Origin: Marinobacter fonticola
GTDB taxonomy: Bacteria; Pseudomonadota; Gammaproteobacteria; Pseudomonadales; Oleiphilaceae
Length of the DNA: 64,000 nt
Assembly: GCF_008122265.1 (NCBI RefSeq)
Contig: NZ_CP043042.1
Coordinates: 1,860,001-1,924,000, forward strand
Direction of reading: 5' to 3'
A model generated the notes under the pieces. It was given only the letters and a program-made list of their open reading frames with translations. It was not told the DNA's origin and ran no database searches. Shown here one piece after another: positions 35,292 through 44,829 of this stretch. The first letter of the stretch is position 1; each line of letters opens with the position of its first letter. Position numbers and translations under genes: made by a program.

Positions 35292-36470
35292 TTAGCGCAA
35301 CGACTTCAAGTATTGCTTTAATTCGATCCATGCCGGCCTAAGGTCATGTAGGCGATTAATTTCATGTTTTTGGCCGTAAAATCTGATCGATAGAAACTCC
35401 ATAATACGACGTATTTTCCGACGGATGGGATAGGAACTTTTCATGAAGATGTAGAGGCTGTCCAAATCACCGAGAACCCAGCGTAAACGTTGATCGTCTT
35501 TGTAGCCAGCGTTTGTCGAAGTGGGGGGGCGGTCAAGGTGCAAATCGGCAAGCATCAATGGAAAGTCCACGCCGGCGTCGATGGCAAGCTGAAGCGATCC
35601 CCAAAAACGTGTATTGACCTCCATCAGATAAGGCTTACCTTCGTTGGACACCCGAAATTCCACCATGGCGACACCGTGCCAACTGACGGCATTTAACAGG
35701 CGCTCCGACGCGGCCTTGAGGTCTTCCGGAACCGGAATGCTCCGGCTGAGCACGCTTACACCCCCCTCAGGCGGCTTCTCTCGAAGGCGCTGGTGAGCGA
35801 AGAACTGCACGGGCTTGCCGCGATTGTAGATACAGAAAACCCCACTTCCGTGGCCCGGTATGAATTCCTGCAGCATAAACGGCGCATAGTCGAGATAGTG
35901 CATCGCCTGCATGGCATTATTCCAGCCCGCCATGTCTTTGATCACTTTGACTTGCGTGTGTACCCAGTGGTCATCCCGAAAAATGTGTGACAGGGCGGGT
36001 TTAATAACCACAGGGAAAGTGAGTTCCCCGGCATCGACTTGGTCTCTAGATTCGTAAACAGCACTCTTAGGCACCGCAATATCGTGTTCTTGCGCGAGCT
36101 TTACCAGAGAAGCCTTTTGAGCCAATGCCATCACATTAGTATATGATGCAAAGGGCAGTTCGACGTGGGGAAGATCCTCTTGGAATTGGAGCAAGAGCTG
36201 ACTGGTGACCTCCGTGGTCGGCATATAGAGGTCAAAATGGTGCTTGGAAGAAAAATCGCTAATCCACCTTACGAATTCTTTAGGGTATTGATTGGGGTCA
36301 GGATAGCGGTAGTATGTCTGGCTGTAACGGGAGGCACCACCCAGCGCGGACGGAACTGAGTCCGCTGTACTGATATCGTAGTGGCCTGATTTCCCTAGTG
36401 AACGGGTTACTGCCAAAGCGCTGCGTTGATTGGCGTCCAGCACTAATACACATGGCTTTTCGCGATCCAT
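35292..36470 (-). CDS. ATP-grasp domain protein (carboxylate-amine ligase-like)
   Basis: A 392-residue cytoplasmic ligase. The pre-ATP-grasp domain (residues about 8-110) starts CVLVLDANQRSALAVTRSLG. The ATP-grasp fold then shows FPVVIKPALSHIF, FMLQEFIPGHGSG, HGVAMVEFRVSNEGKPYLME and VNTRFWGSLQLAIDAGVDF, with the Glu/Asn metal ligands (MEVNTRFWGS) intact. Such enzymes join a carboxylate to an amine through an acyl phosphate, and in this setting may add an amino acid to a sugar or lipid. ATG 36470 has AAGGGAG about eight bases upstream. It is divergent from the glycosyltransferase gene. Confidence 0.87.
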   Translation of the reverse strand: MDREKPCVLVLDANQRSALAVTRSLGKSGHYDISTADSVPSALGGASRYSQTYYRYPDPNQYPKEFVRWISDFSSKHHFDLYMPTTEVTSQLLLQFQEDLPHVELPFASYTNVMALAQKASLVKLAQEHDIAVPKSAVYESRDQVDAGELTFPVVIKPALSHIFRDDHWVHTQVKVIKDMAGWNNAMQAMHYLDYAPFMLQEFIPGHGSGVFCIYNRGKPVQFFAHQRLREKPPEGGVSVLSRSIPVPEDLKAASERLLNAVSWHGVAMVEFRVSNEGKPYLMEVNTRFWGSLQLAIDAGVDFPLMLADLHLDRPPTSTNAGYKDDQRLRWVLGDLDSLYIFMKSSYPIRRKIRRIMEFLSIRFYGQKHEINRLHDLRPAWIELKQYLKSLR

Positions 36471-36609
36471 TCGCGGAATCTCCCTTTACATCGAGATGAG
36501 AGCTTATCAAATTGTAGGGCATGCCAATACTCTCATATTGGCCCCCTGGAAAGCGCTAGGTTAACATGGAAAGGGTTGTCGTCGGATCAATGGAGTGGCC
36601 AGCAGTATC

Positions 36610-37689
36610 ATGAAACCTACCGTACTTCACGTTATCGATACCACGGGTCCGGGTGGTGCTGAAACCGTTTTTCTAAATTTGGCCGAGGAATGTGCGAAGC
36701 GTGGCTATGGTAGCGTCGCGGTGATCCGCGGCCCGGGCTGGGTTGAATCGCAGCTCCAGAAGCGTTCGATCAAGTACTACGTTCGTGACTGCAAGGGCAG
36801 CATGAACTTCAAGTTTCTGCTCGAGTTGGCAAAGATCGCCAAGCGCGAAAAAGTGACGCACATACAGTCCCATCTTCTGGGTTCCAATGTCTACGCGTCG
36901 TTACTGGGACTCCTTTTACGAATTCCGGTAACCGCGACTTTTCACGGTCATGTCGATATATCCGAGAAAGAACGCCTTCGAAACCTCAAATTAGGCATCA
37001 TTCGGGCGGGTGCGAAGCACACCATTGCGGTGACGGAAGATCTGAGGCAAACCATTATTGAGTCTTCGTCCGGCTGGTACAGATTGACGCCGATGGTCAT
37101 ACCGAACGGTATTGATGTACATGATCTCGAGGCTATCCCGCTTCGAACCCTGGACACGCAGGAAAAGCCCCTGGTCTTTGGCTGCCTAGGCAATGTCAGG
37201 CCTGCTAAGAATTATCGATTGGCGGTAGATTTCATGCATCACCTGGAGGCGAAAGGCGTGAACGTGCGGCTCGTTATTGCAGGGGATGATAGCAAGCCCC
37301 AGGCACTGGAACTGAAAGAGTACGTGAGATCGAGCGGCTTGAACGATAGAGTAGAGTTTCTCGGATTCATTGATGACGTGCCGGAATTCTTGTCATCGAT
37401 CGATATCTTTTTGATGACGTCCAGCAGCGAGGGACACCCTTTGGCGCTGACACAAGCCTTGGCTGCCGGTAAACCTGTGCTGTCCACACGCAATGGTATC
37501 GAGAAGATTGTCCCGGAGAAGCTGATTTATCTCTCCGACGAACACTCGCCCGAATCGCTTTCAGATGCGGGTACCAGGCTTCAAAAAACAGACCAACTGC
37601 CCGAGCTTTTATCCAAAGCGAGGGAATTTGTAAGGGAGCATTATAGTTTGGACGCGATGTTCACCCGTTACTTTAGCCTCTACGGGTAG
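36610..37689 (+). CDS. glycosyltransferase family 4
   Basis: A 360-residue GT-B enzyme. The N-terminal domain begins VLHVIDTTGPGGAETVFLNL with the glycine-rich acceptor loop. The C-terminal domain has FGCLGNVRPAKNYRLAVDF, LVIAGDD, VEFLGFIDDVPEFLSSIDIF and the nucleotide-binding ExxxxxxxE region SSSEGHPLALTQALAAGKPV. Sugar and acceptor cannot be read. A GTG at 36595 is in frame; ATG 36610 is closer to the family start (MKPTVLHVID). It runs into the phosphatase gene nine bases downstream, so the two are likely co-transcribed. Confidence 0.9.
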   Translation: MKPTVLHVIDTTGPGGAETVFLNLAEECAKRGYGSVAVIRGPGWVESQLQKRSIKYYVRDCKGSMNFKFLLELAKIAKREKVTHIQSHLLGSNVYASLLGLLLRIPVTATFHGHVDISEKERLRNLKLGIIRAGAKHTIAVTEDLRQTIIESSSGWYRLTPMVIPNGIDVHDLEAIPLRTLDTQEKPLVFGCLGNVRPAKNYRLAVDFMHHLEAKGVNVRLVIAGDDSKPQALELKEYVRSSGLNDRVEFLGFIDDVPEFLSSIDIFLMTSSSEGHPLALTQALAAGKPVLSTRNGIEKIVPEKLIYLSDEHSPESLSDAGTRLQKTDQLPELLSKAREFVREHYSLDAMFTRYFSLYG

Positions 37690-37698
37690 GTTTGCCAT

Positions 37699-38244
37699 AT
37701 GCTACGTGAATTTATCCAAAACAATTATGGCAGTAGGAAAGGTCTGTTGCACTACCAGTTCGATGGCCTGTTACAGAAACTGGGTCTGTACAGGCAACGG
37801 CTGCCCGAGGATATCGGACGGGTGGTTTTTGTCTGCCAGGGCAATATCTGTAGAAGCGCCTTGGCTGAGGCCATCTTCAAACAGCATTGCGACGTAGACG
37901 CGGTGTCTTTAGGTTTGGACACCACTTCCGGAAAACCAGCTAACCCAAGGTTAATGAAAGTCGCAAAAGAGAAGGCCAACATGGACCTTTCAGCGCATCG
38001 AACCACGAGCCTGCAGGACTATGAACATCGGCCGACGGATCTGTTTGTGTGCATGGAAATTAGGCAAATTCGGCAGCTTAGGAAGCTCGGGTATACAAAT
38101 CCATGCGCATTGCTGGGTGCATTTGGTGACAATCAGATGTGCAGAATAAATGACCCGTATTCGGCGAATGACTATTTTATGGAAAAGACGGTGGAGAACA
38201 TCGCTTATCACGCAACTCAACTTGCTAAAGCTTTAAAGGTATAA
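37699..38244 (+). CDS. low-molecular-weight protein tyrosine phosphatase (Wzb-like)
   Basis: A 181-residue protein with a 40-residue N-terminal extension before the phosphatase core. The catalytic P-loop VCQGNICRSALAEA carries Cys46 and Arg52, and the general acid is Asp152 in NDPYS. Such enzymes normally dephosphorylate BY-kinases (Wzb/Wzc). Here the kinase-like protein in the same locus has lost its P-loop lysine, so the real substrate may be another protein or a sugar phosphate. The gene follows the glycosyltransferase closely; its stop TAA overlaps an ATG of a broken reading frame. Confidence 0.9.
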   Translation: MLREFIQNNYGSRKGLLHYQFDGLLQKLGLYRQRLPEDIGRVVFVCQGNICRSALAEAIFKQHCDVDAVSLGLDTTSGKPANPRLMKVAKEKANMDLSAHRTTSLQDYEHRPTDLFVCMEIRQIRQLRKLGYTNPCALLGAFGDNQMCRINDPYSANDYFMEKTVENIAYHATQLAKALKV

Positions 38245-38489
38245 TGTCGCCGACGATTTCAGGCCAGTTGTCCAAATGACCGCATTTAAGCAGCCAGTTT
38301 ATTGCGCTCGATTTTCTGCAATTTCCCAGGATTGAGCGACATTGGTCCGGCGACGTCCCATGTCGGGTGTTTCCAGACCAGAGGAACGATACCTTCATGA
38401 GCAAAACCATTGATGACATCGTCTACCACACCGTTGAATTGGCAAAGAGCCTAAAAGAGGTAAAGGGTGTTCTCCGTAATCAAAGATGA
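38244..38489 (+). pseudogene. decayed reading frame between phosphatase and Wzy-like gene
   Basis: From ATG 38244 one frame stays coding-like to a stop at 38487-38489 apart from one TGA at 38277. The second part reads FIALDFLQFPRIERHWSGD, then RNDTFMSKTIDDIVYHTVEL and AKSLKEVKGVLRNQR, with normal-looking codon use. A shorter option is a 30-residue peptide from ATG 38397. The family was not recognised. It overlaps the start of the next gene by 23 bp in another frame. It may be the truncated tail of a lost gene, cut when the neighbouring genes were exchanged. Confidence 0.4.
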
Positions 38490-39783
38490 CGTAAAAGCAT
38501 TCCGGCAGGCTTTGAAAGGGCAGGACCTAATCTTCTATCTCGGCCTGGCGTTTATCGTACTCTATTATTTGCGTCCACAGGTCATCATTCCAGGGCTGGA
38601 TATCATTCCCTGGATGCAGATCGTTATTCTGGTCGGCTTCCTGACCATGATCGGCAACAATCGGCTCAAGTTCACCGGCACCCATTTTTTGGTCTTCCTG
38701 TTTGCGACCCTGGTATGGCTATCGGCCATGAACTCGCTTTACCCTCATATTTCGTCCAGGGATATGACCACTCCCTTCATTTTTGCCCTAGAGGTTCTGT
38801 TCCTTTCAAACTGCGTAAAAAACATCAAGCAGCTGCAATTGCTGCTCATCGTCTTTTTCCTGTGTATTTTCAAAATGTCTCTTTTTGGCGCCCGCGTCTG
38901 GACCATGCGAGGCTTTGGCTTCACGAATTGGGGTATTCAGGGCCCAACAGGCTTTTTCCAGAACAGCGGTGAGTTCAGCTTGTTGATGGCGATATGTGCG
39001 GTGATGTCGATTCCGCTTATTCTGTATATGAAGCCGAAAACGAAGCTTTACTGGCTGCTTCCCATAACCGCGATAATGACGGTAATGGGCGCGAGCTCCA
39101 GAGGCGGCCAATTGGCGCTGCTGGTGGGCCTGGTTTATCTGTTGCTTGCCTACAAGAAAGTCAGCTTTAAAAAATTGTTATATGTTGTCGTGTTTGCCGC
39201 GGTTGCTTGGACGCTTTTCCCTGAAGAGCAAAAGGCCCGTTTTGAAACAGCAGGCTCGGATCAAACCTCAACCACTCGCCTAGAATACTGGGAGGCCGGT
39301 ATCGAGATGGCGAAGAATTACCCGTTTCTCGGGGTGGGCTTCAAGACTTTTCCGGAGCATTATCACAGGTACTACAAGGTGAGCGACGGGAGCTATCTGT
39401 CGACCAGGAGGGAAGTGGCCCACAACTCTCTGATTGAAGTTGCATCGACGTTAGGTATCCCAGCTCTGATTTTGTATATTGGGTTCCACTTTTCTGTGTT
39501 TTCCCGCCGATCTTTAGTGAAAAAGCATAAAGACCCTGGGCTCGACCTTAAGTTTCTCGAAAGCTTCAGGGTGGCGTTGAATGCTTCCGTCCTGACTTAC
39601 TTTGTAGGGGCGATATTCATGTCGATTACATTCTATCCCTACATCTACTTTCTGTTGGCTCTTGCGATTATCAAAATGCGGTTTTCGAGAGAAAGGGAGC
39701 GGGAAATCAAAGTGAAAAAGGGAGTATTCGGTGGCGGCGCCAAAGCCAAGGTCGTAAGAAATAAAAATGCGGTTGTAAAATGA
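38467..39783 (+). CDS. O-antigen ligase/polymerase (Wzy/WaaL-like), exosortase A-associated type
   Basis: A 438-residue inner-membrane protein with ten or more hydrophobic segments and a large periplasmic loop at about 225-320. Within and near it are the conserved pieces GASSRGGQLALLVGLVYLL, TRLEYWEAGIEMAKNYPFLG, VGFKTFPEHYHRYYKV and VAHNSLIEVASTLGIPALIL (Arg and His residues that line the WaaL/Wzy site). The C-terminus is basic and low-complexity (KVKKGVFGGGAKAKVVRNK). It should polymerise lipid-linked units or transfer polymer to an acceptor; TIGR03097-type O-glycosylation ligases of exosortase A loci have this layout. The start is GTG 38467 after an AGAGG. Confidence 0.88.
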   Translation: MFSVIKDDVKAFRQALKGQDLIFYLGLAFIVLYYLRPQVIIPGLDIIPWMQIVILVGFLTMIGNNRLKFTGTHFLVFLFATLVWLSAMNSLYPHISSRDMTTPFIFALEVLFLSNCVKNIKQLQLLLIVFFLCIFKMSLFGARVWTMRGFGFTNWGIQGPTGFFQNSGEFSLLMAICAVMSIPLILYMKPKTKLYWLLPITAIMTVMGASSRGGQLALLVGLVYLLLAYKKVSFKKLLYVVVFAAVAWTLFPEEQKARFETAGSDQTSTTRLEYWEAGIEMAKNYPFLGVGFKTFPEHYHRYYKVSDGSYLSTRREVAHNSLIEVASTLGIPALILYIGFHFSVFSRRSLVKKHKDPGLDLKFLESFRVALNASVLTYFVGAIFMSITFYPYIYFLLALAIIKMRFSREREREIKVKKGVFGGGAKAKVVRNKNAVVK

Positions 39784-41038
39784 CAACGAAGGCCTCTGCA
39801 ATCTGCTGGATAGTCGAATGATGGGTTCCGATCGATGTATATAAATAGACACGGGGCCTCGACTACCTGGAACAGGGAAAAATGAAACAAGAGCCGATTA
39901 CATCATGTTCGTTAATTTCGATATGCTTGTAGCCAAGTGAGGAAAACCTTCACCTCGCCAGGTCGCAGAAGAGAAATTGGTATTACTAACAGGCGATATC
40001 GTTCATGTTTCGGCAGCGCTTAATTCGCTAGAGCTTTTTTGGTTGTCACAAATTGAGGAGAGAATGGAAGTATATTAACGGCTCAAATAATGTGCTGTTC
40101 GGACATGATCAAATTACGCCATAGGTGGTTTCGGTAGAAAATCTACATAGCGGTGAGGGTAATGACTTCTCTATAAGGGCTTCATCATGTGATTCTCCGT
40201 CCAAAAATATGGCTCCCCTCACGCACCATCCTATAGTCGGCCTTATCTTTCTAAATATGTAGCTTCATAGATAGTAGCCTTTAACGTTGGCCTTATCTAT
40301 ATGTAGCCCCCTACCACTGGCATCGGCATAGTCATAATATTATCCACCGAAATTTTAGCCCGTTGTGCCCAAGTCAAAGTATGTATAAGTACGCCTGGCA
40401 AAGGCCCGCAGGTTATAAGTCTGCGAGGGCCGTTATTAATTAAGTATTAAAGAATATCCGTATCAAGATAAACGAATAATCGGAATCGCATTTAAATGCT
40501 TTTGTGAAATGTCAAAGTGATTGCCGCAGACGTGAAGATATTATGGCTAGAGTTTCAATAATCGTGAATCTGCGTAAGCGGAAAACTCAATGAATGCCTG
40601 AAAAAAGCTAAACCATAGTCTTGGCAAGTTTAAATATATTGTCCCCTAAAAGAACTGGATGACTATATTTGGCCCGCATCTATAAATGAATAAGACTACC
40701 TTTCACTTTGACAGTATCACTAAGATGCTGCCTGTCAAACATGGAGTCCTTAGACGGCTGGCTATGGTCAACCTAGTCTGTTAAATGTAGAATCTAGGCA
40801 GATTTATGCTAGATGATATCTTTAAGGCGACTCAGGAAACGGAAGTTTAGCCTGCATTACGGAGTGAGTAGCGCTCACAGATGTCTTCTCCTATAACTTA
40901 GAATGCTAATGCTTTTAAATCGTAGTTTGGCGCCAGTCGTCGTTTAGTTTTAGCTTTCAGAGAAATCTTCGTGGGCCGGATAAACAGGCTGATTCACTGG
41001 TAGTATTTTTGAAAGCACTTGTCTCAAAAAGGAAAAAC
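39784..41038. other. 1.25-kb A+T-rich region without an intact gene
   Basis: No intact gene. A coding-like frame with one in-frame TGA runs from about 39870 to 40077 (pieces QVAEEKLVLLTGDIVHVSAA and LNSLELFWLSQIEERMEVY), suggesting a gene remnant. Two related segments containing GGCCTTATCT and ATGTAGC lie at 40239-40263 and 40289-40307. A stem-loop, GGCCCGCAG against CTGCGAGGGCC with a two-base bulge, stands at 40403-40431. The last 200 bases must hold the promoter of the glycosyltransferase gene. Nothing else was recognised. Confidence 0.5.
40403..40431 (+). terminator. stem-loop, possible terminator
   Basis: GGCCCGCAG, nine-base loop, CTGCGAGGGCC: nine pairs with a GA bulge, followed by a short T-containing stretch (GTTATTAATT). 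It could end transcription coming from the Wzy-like gene more than 600 bp upstream, or belong to an unannotated small RNA. Confidence 0.35.
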
Positions 41039-42283
41039 ATGAAAATTCTCTGGTTATCCCATCTTGTCCCTTACCCACCTAAAGGAGGAGTTTTGCAGCG
41101 ATCTTACAACATGATAAACGAGATGGGTAAATACCACGAAATTACGCTGCTGGCGTTCAATCAAAAATCGCTTTTGAAAAGTAGTCTTCCGGAAGAGTCC
41201 GACCCGCTTCAGTTTGCCAAACAGATGCTTCTGGAATCCGTGGAGTCCGTTGAAGTGCTCGATATACCAGAGGAACGTCTCCCGCAGGGCCGCTACCTGA
41301 CAGCATTAAAAGCGTTGCTGAAGGGGAGTGCATATAACATGGAATGGCTAAAGTCTTCAGAAGCGCAGAGAGCTATATCTAAGGCTCTCTCAGAGCATTC
41401 TTTTGATGCTGTCCATGTGGACACCATAAGCTTAGCCCCCTATTTTCGACTTTTTTCGGGCCTACCGATAGTTCTAAATCACCATAACTTTGAGTCAGAT
41501 ATGTTAAGGCAACGCGCTGATACAGAGTCAAATGTATTCAAAGCGTTATTTTTTCGTTATGAGGCTTCTAGACTATTAAAGAGTGAAATCGAGTTTAGTA
41601 GGAAGGCACACCTCAACTTGGCATGCTCTGATGACGATGCGGAAAAGATGACAAATGTAATTGGTGAAGACAACTTCCTCACTGTGCCTAATGGAGTGGA
41701 CGTCTCGTACTTTTTTCCGAATGAAAAAGCGCATGTCGAAAAAGGTAGCATTGTTATTGTGGGCGGCATGTCCTGGTACCCTAACAGGGAAGCTGTAGAA
41801 TATTTTATAAGCGATATCTGGCCGATGATCAAGACAGAGTTCCCGGATATGGCGGTGCATATAGTAGGGAGAAGTCCTACCGAAAAAATACGCGATTTTG
41901 GAGACAATGAGCCTAATGTATTTGTGCATGGCTTTGTAGAGGATATTAGAGAATATTTGTGGGCTGCCCAGTTCTATTTTTGCCCAATAAGGACTGGCGG
42001 TGGTACTAAGCTTAAAATATTGGATGCGTTAGCTACCGGTTGCTGCATAATAGCAGACCCTTTTTCGTGTAAAGGCATCAGCGTTGAAGAGGGTGAAAAT
42101 GTTTTATATGCGTCCACGCCGAAGGATTATATAGAGAATGTAAAGTTATTGTTAGCTGAGCCTGGTTTGGAAAAACACCTTAAGGTTAACGGCCCTAGAT
42201 TGATTAAAGAAAGATATAGTTATTCTTCTATAGGCAGGCTTTATTCCGACAGACTTTGTGAATTAGTAGAGAATAATAGATAA
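41039..42283 (+). CDS. glycosyltransferase family 4 (TIGR03087-like, PEP-CTERM locus)
   Basis: A 414-residue GT-B enzyme starting MKILWLSHLVPYPPKGGVLQ, with the acceptor loop PPKGGVLQRSYNMI typical of the exosortase A-associated sugar transferases. The C-terminal half has IVGGMSWYPNREAVEYFISD, VHIVGRSP, FVHGFVEDIREYLWAAQFYF and the donor-binding RTGGGTKLKILDALATGC. An upstream in-frame start at 41009 is not supported; ATG 41039 follows an AAAGGAAA sequence and matches the family start. The gene is A+T-richer than the core of the locus and follows a long non-coding gap. Confidence 0.88.
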   Translation: MKILWLSHLVPYPPKGGVLQRSYNMINEMGKYHEITLLAFNQKSLLKSSLPEESDPLQFAKQMLLESVESVEVLDIPEERLPQGRYLTALKALLKGSAYNMEWLKSSEAQRAISKALSEHSFDAVHVDTISLAPYFRLFSGLPIVLNHHNFESDMLRQRADTESNVFKALFFRYEASRLLKSEIEFSRKAHLNLACSDDDAEKMTNVIGEDNFLTVPNGVDVSYFFPNEKAHVEKGSIVIVGGMSWYPNREAVEYFISDIWPMIKTEFPDMAVHIVGRSPTEKIRDFGDNEPNVFVHGFVEDIREYLWAAQFYFCPIRTGGGTKLKILDALATGCCIIADPFSCKGISVEEGENVLYASTPKDYIENVKLLLAEPGLEKHLKVNGPRLIKERYSYSSIGRLYSDRLCELVENNR

Positions 42284-42319
42284 CGTAATTAATGCGATCT
42301 ACGAGGTAAGCAATAAATT

Positions 42320-43675
42320 ATGGTCAGTTATTTTTATAATCGTATGCCGGTTTGGGCTCAAAATTTATTGATATCTATATATGGTTGGTATATACGTAGA
42401 GGGAGGTTTGGGAATACATATAGAGTTACTTATCAGACTATAGATTTAAGCTCTAGTCCAGTTAACAACTTTGATAAAGTTCGTGAATTTTTGGCTTCCG
42501 CTGCCGAGAGCGTACCATTTTATCGGGAAACCGTTGTAACTGATGCCTCGGAGTTAAGAGAATTAAAGGAACTTGAGCAGATAATAGAAAAGTTTCAGAT
42601 TTTGAAGAAGGACGACCTGCGAAATTGCGCTCCGAGCATGGTTTCAGATCGTTTTAAAGGAAAGCTTATAACTGTCTCGACAAGCGGTTCTACTGGAAGT
42701 CCTCTGGAGATACGCATGGATCGAGACAGTAGGGAGATAAATTATGCATTTTTCCACAAATTTCTCGAATCTATTGGGGTTAACGAGTTTGAGCGGTCAG
42801 CTACATTTGCCGGCAGAATTTTAGTCCCTCCTCATCAACAAAGAGCTCCTTATTGGCGCGTTAACAAAGCGATGAACACGCTTTTATTGTCGTCATATCA
42901 TCTGAGCAAGAAGAGTTGTTTGGACTATATTGGCGCGATAGAAGATTGGGCCCCGTTTTTTATAGACAGCTATCCTTCCGCCATATATGAATTGGCTCTT
43001 TTGCTAAAGGATGAGGGTTATAGGCCAAATCTTAAACTAAAAGCGATAGTCACGTCCTCGGAAACACTTTTCTATTACCAGAGAGAGTTAATAGAAGACG
43101 TGTTCAGCTGTCCAGTTTATGATTACTATGGCTGTGCTGAGCAAAGTGTCCTGGCCTTTCAGACGCCTCTTTCTCAGGGTGACTATATTGTGCCTAGTCA
43201 ATATTGTCTGGTAGAAGTGCTTGATGAAAAGTCTTCACCTGTGGCTCCGGGAGAGTCCGGAAGGATTATTTGTACCAACATATTCAACAGTGCAACTCCA
43301 GTTATTCGGTACGAAATTGGTGATAATGCCATTGTTGGCGATTACTACCCTGGCACCCGATTCGCCAGTCGGTTGGCATCTATTGAGGGTAGAGTAGACG
43401 ACGTCGTGGTCACTCCGGAAGGCCATAAGGTAGGCCGTTTAGATCCTGTATTTAAGGGGCTTGGAGGTATAAAGGAGACCCAGATAGTTCAGGTGAGTCG
43501 GAGCATGCTTACACTAAATGTTGTAACGATAGAGGGGAAACCTATTAATGAAAAGAAATTGGTGAGTATGCTTAGGGAGCGGGTAGGAACTGAAATCGAA
43601 ATTGATATCAGATACATGGATAGGATACCGCGATCAAGCTCTGGTAAGTTTCGCTCAGTAATATCGAATATTTAA
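42320..43675 (+). CDS. PaaK/CapK-like adenylate-forming enzyme
   Basis: A 451-residue protein of the phenylacetate-CoA ligase/F390 synthetase-like branch (CapK type). The adenylation P-loop reads TVSTSGSTGSPLEI near 118-131. Other ANL motifs are FFIDSYPSAIYELALLL, AIVTSSETLFYYQRELIEDV, YDYYGCAEQSV, VIRYEIGDNAIVG, EGRVDDVVVTPEGHKVGR and the C-terminal RIPRSSSGKFRSVI with the catalytic Lys. Relatives occur in capsule and exopolysaccharide loci with unknown acids. It probably activates a carboxylate, perhaps for the ATP-grasp or acyltransferase enzymes of the locus. It lies 36 bp after the glycosyltransferase gene, so they share a transcript. Confidence 0.85.
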   Translation: MVSYFYNRMPVWAQNLLISIYGWYIRRGRFGNTYRVTYQTIDLSSSPVNNFDKVREFLASAAESVPFYRETVVTDASELRELKELEQIIEKFQILKKDDLRNCAPSMVSDRFKGKLITVSTSGSTGSPLEIRMDRDSREINYAFFHKFLESIGVNEFERSATFAGRILVPPHQQRAPYWRVNKAMNTLLLSSYHLSKKSCLDYIGAIEDWAPFFIDSYPSAIYELALLLKDEGYRPNLKLKAIVTSSETLFYYQRELIEDVFSCPVYDYYGCAEQSVLAFQTPLSQGDYIVPSQYCLVEVLDEKSSPVAPGESGRIICTNIFNSATPVIRYEIGDNAIVGDYYPGTRFASRLASIEGRVDDVVVTPEGHKVGRLDPVFKGLGGIKETQIVQVSRSMLTLNVVTIEGKPINEKKLVSMLRERVGTEIEIDIRYMDRIPRSSSGKFRSVISNI

Positions 43676-43938
43676 AAGTTTTAGTTACCGGAGCGGGTCG
43701 TCGAATGGGAAATAAACAGGGAGTTCGGGCGCTACTTTTGCTGTTGAGGTTTTTTCTTATTGACTCGAAAGTGACCGAATAAGATCAGCAAAACATCGCC
43801 ATACCTTGTTCGTCTCTCCATTGATTATCGTACGTAAGATACTCATCTAATCATGGTGAACTTAACATGAGCATACTGGCCAAGTTCTGTCTCGACCAGT
43901 ATGGTTCTAGAGTCAATTGTACGAGTATCAGAAGAGCT

Positions 43939-44829
43939 TTATCTTACGACTAGCTCTGAGGGGGCATTTGGAGCATTGGAACTTGAGAAAAGTGGGTTGG
44001 TAGAAAGCTCAAAATCATCAAGCAGAAAATCAGTAGTTACCGGATAGGGAGCGTTGGCCCAGCCCATTAAATAGCCGCGTGAAAAGCCTTTTACGCTTGA
44101 GCTTAGGCTAATCGGCTGGTTCTTAAGGTCATGAGTTTTTACGTACTCAGCGTTTCCTTCCCACTTCCTCCATACCTCCATGACCCCATCAGCGGCACCT
44201 GCTGAAGTTTCACTCACAGCATGAACTACTAGGTGCATCCATTTGCCCCTATCACCGGGAACTTCAATAAAAGGAGCGGCTCCTCTGTCTCCACCAGTGC
44301 CCTTGTAACCGCCAGGGCTTATTTTTCCATAAAAATAGGAGCTTCCTCCGCCACTGCCTCTAAATTCCATGCTTACCGTGGAGCCTTCGCCTTTGGTTGA
44401 ATAGCCATCCATCCATAGTGCGAAGAGTTTTTGGTTATCGCTGGCTCCCGCAACAGTAGGGTGGGAGTAGTTGGTGGGCACACGCAGCCAGAAGCTCATC
44501 CATATTTCTGGATGAGCCTCGCCTATTTGAAATCTTTGTTCTACCCAGCTTTTTCCGACGTTATAACGGAAATTTAGTGAATGATTGCCGGTTTTTGCTT
44601 GCCAGTTACTGTCTAATGGGGCTGGTTCGTTGAGTAGTGACGTCTTGAACACCTCGGTTGTGGCGGTAACAACGGAAGTAGAGGTGGTGTTTGACCAATC
44701 GAATCCAACTGAACTTGTTGTAGACATATTTCCGGACTCAAATGAGTCGGATACTAATGATTCGCTGCTGGCTACCGTGCCAAAGGCCATGATTCCCGCT
44801 GCAGTGAAGGCAGCCACAAGTTTGTGCAT
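43939..44829 (-). CDS. secreted polysaccharide-lyase-like (jelly-roll) protein
   Basis: A 296-residue exported protein; signal peptide MHKLVAAFTAAGIMAFGTVA, cleavage near ASSES. The body is beta-rich with many Trp/Tyr: HSLNFRYNVGKSWVEQRFQI, EIWMSFWLRVPTNYSHP, NQKLFALWMDGYSTKGEG, KWMHLVVHAV and FLLDDFELSTNPLF. This resembles concanavalin-like heparinase/alginate-lyase folds (PF14099 type), but catalytic residues could not be assigned. ATG 44829 follows GGGGGA and was chosen over an ATG at 44859. It lacks a PEP-CTERM tail. The gene is on the strand opposite to its neighbours, flanked by gaps. A role in cutting the locus polymer is likely but not shown. Confidence 0.65.
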   Translation of the reverse strand: MHKLVAAFTAAGIMAFGTVASSESLVSDSFESGNMSTTSSVGFDWSNTTSTSVVTATTEVFKTSLLNEPAPLDSNWQAKTGNHSLNFRYNVGKSWVEQRFQIGEAHPEIWMSFWLRVPTNYSHPTVAGASDNQKLFALWMDGYSTKGEGSTVSMEFRGSGGGSSYFYGKISPGGYKGTGGDRGAAPFIEVPGDRGKWMHLVVHAVSETSAGAADGVMEVWRKWEGNAEYVKTHDLKNQPISLSSSVKGFSRGYLMGWANAPYPVTTDFLLDDFELSTNPLFSSSNAPNAPSELVVR

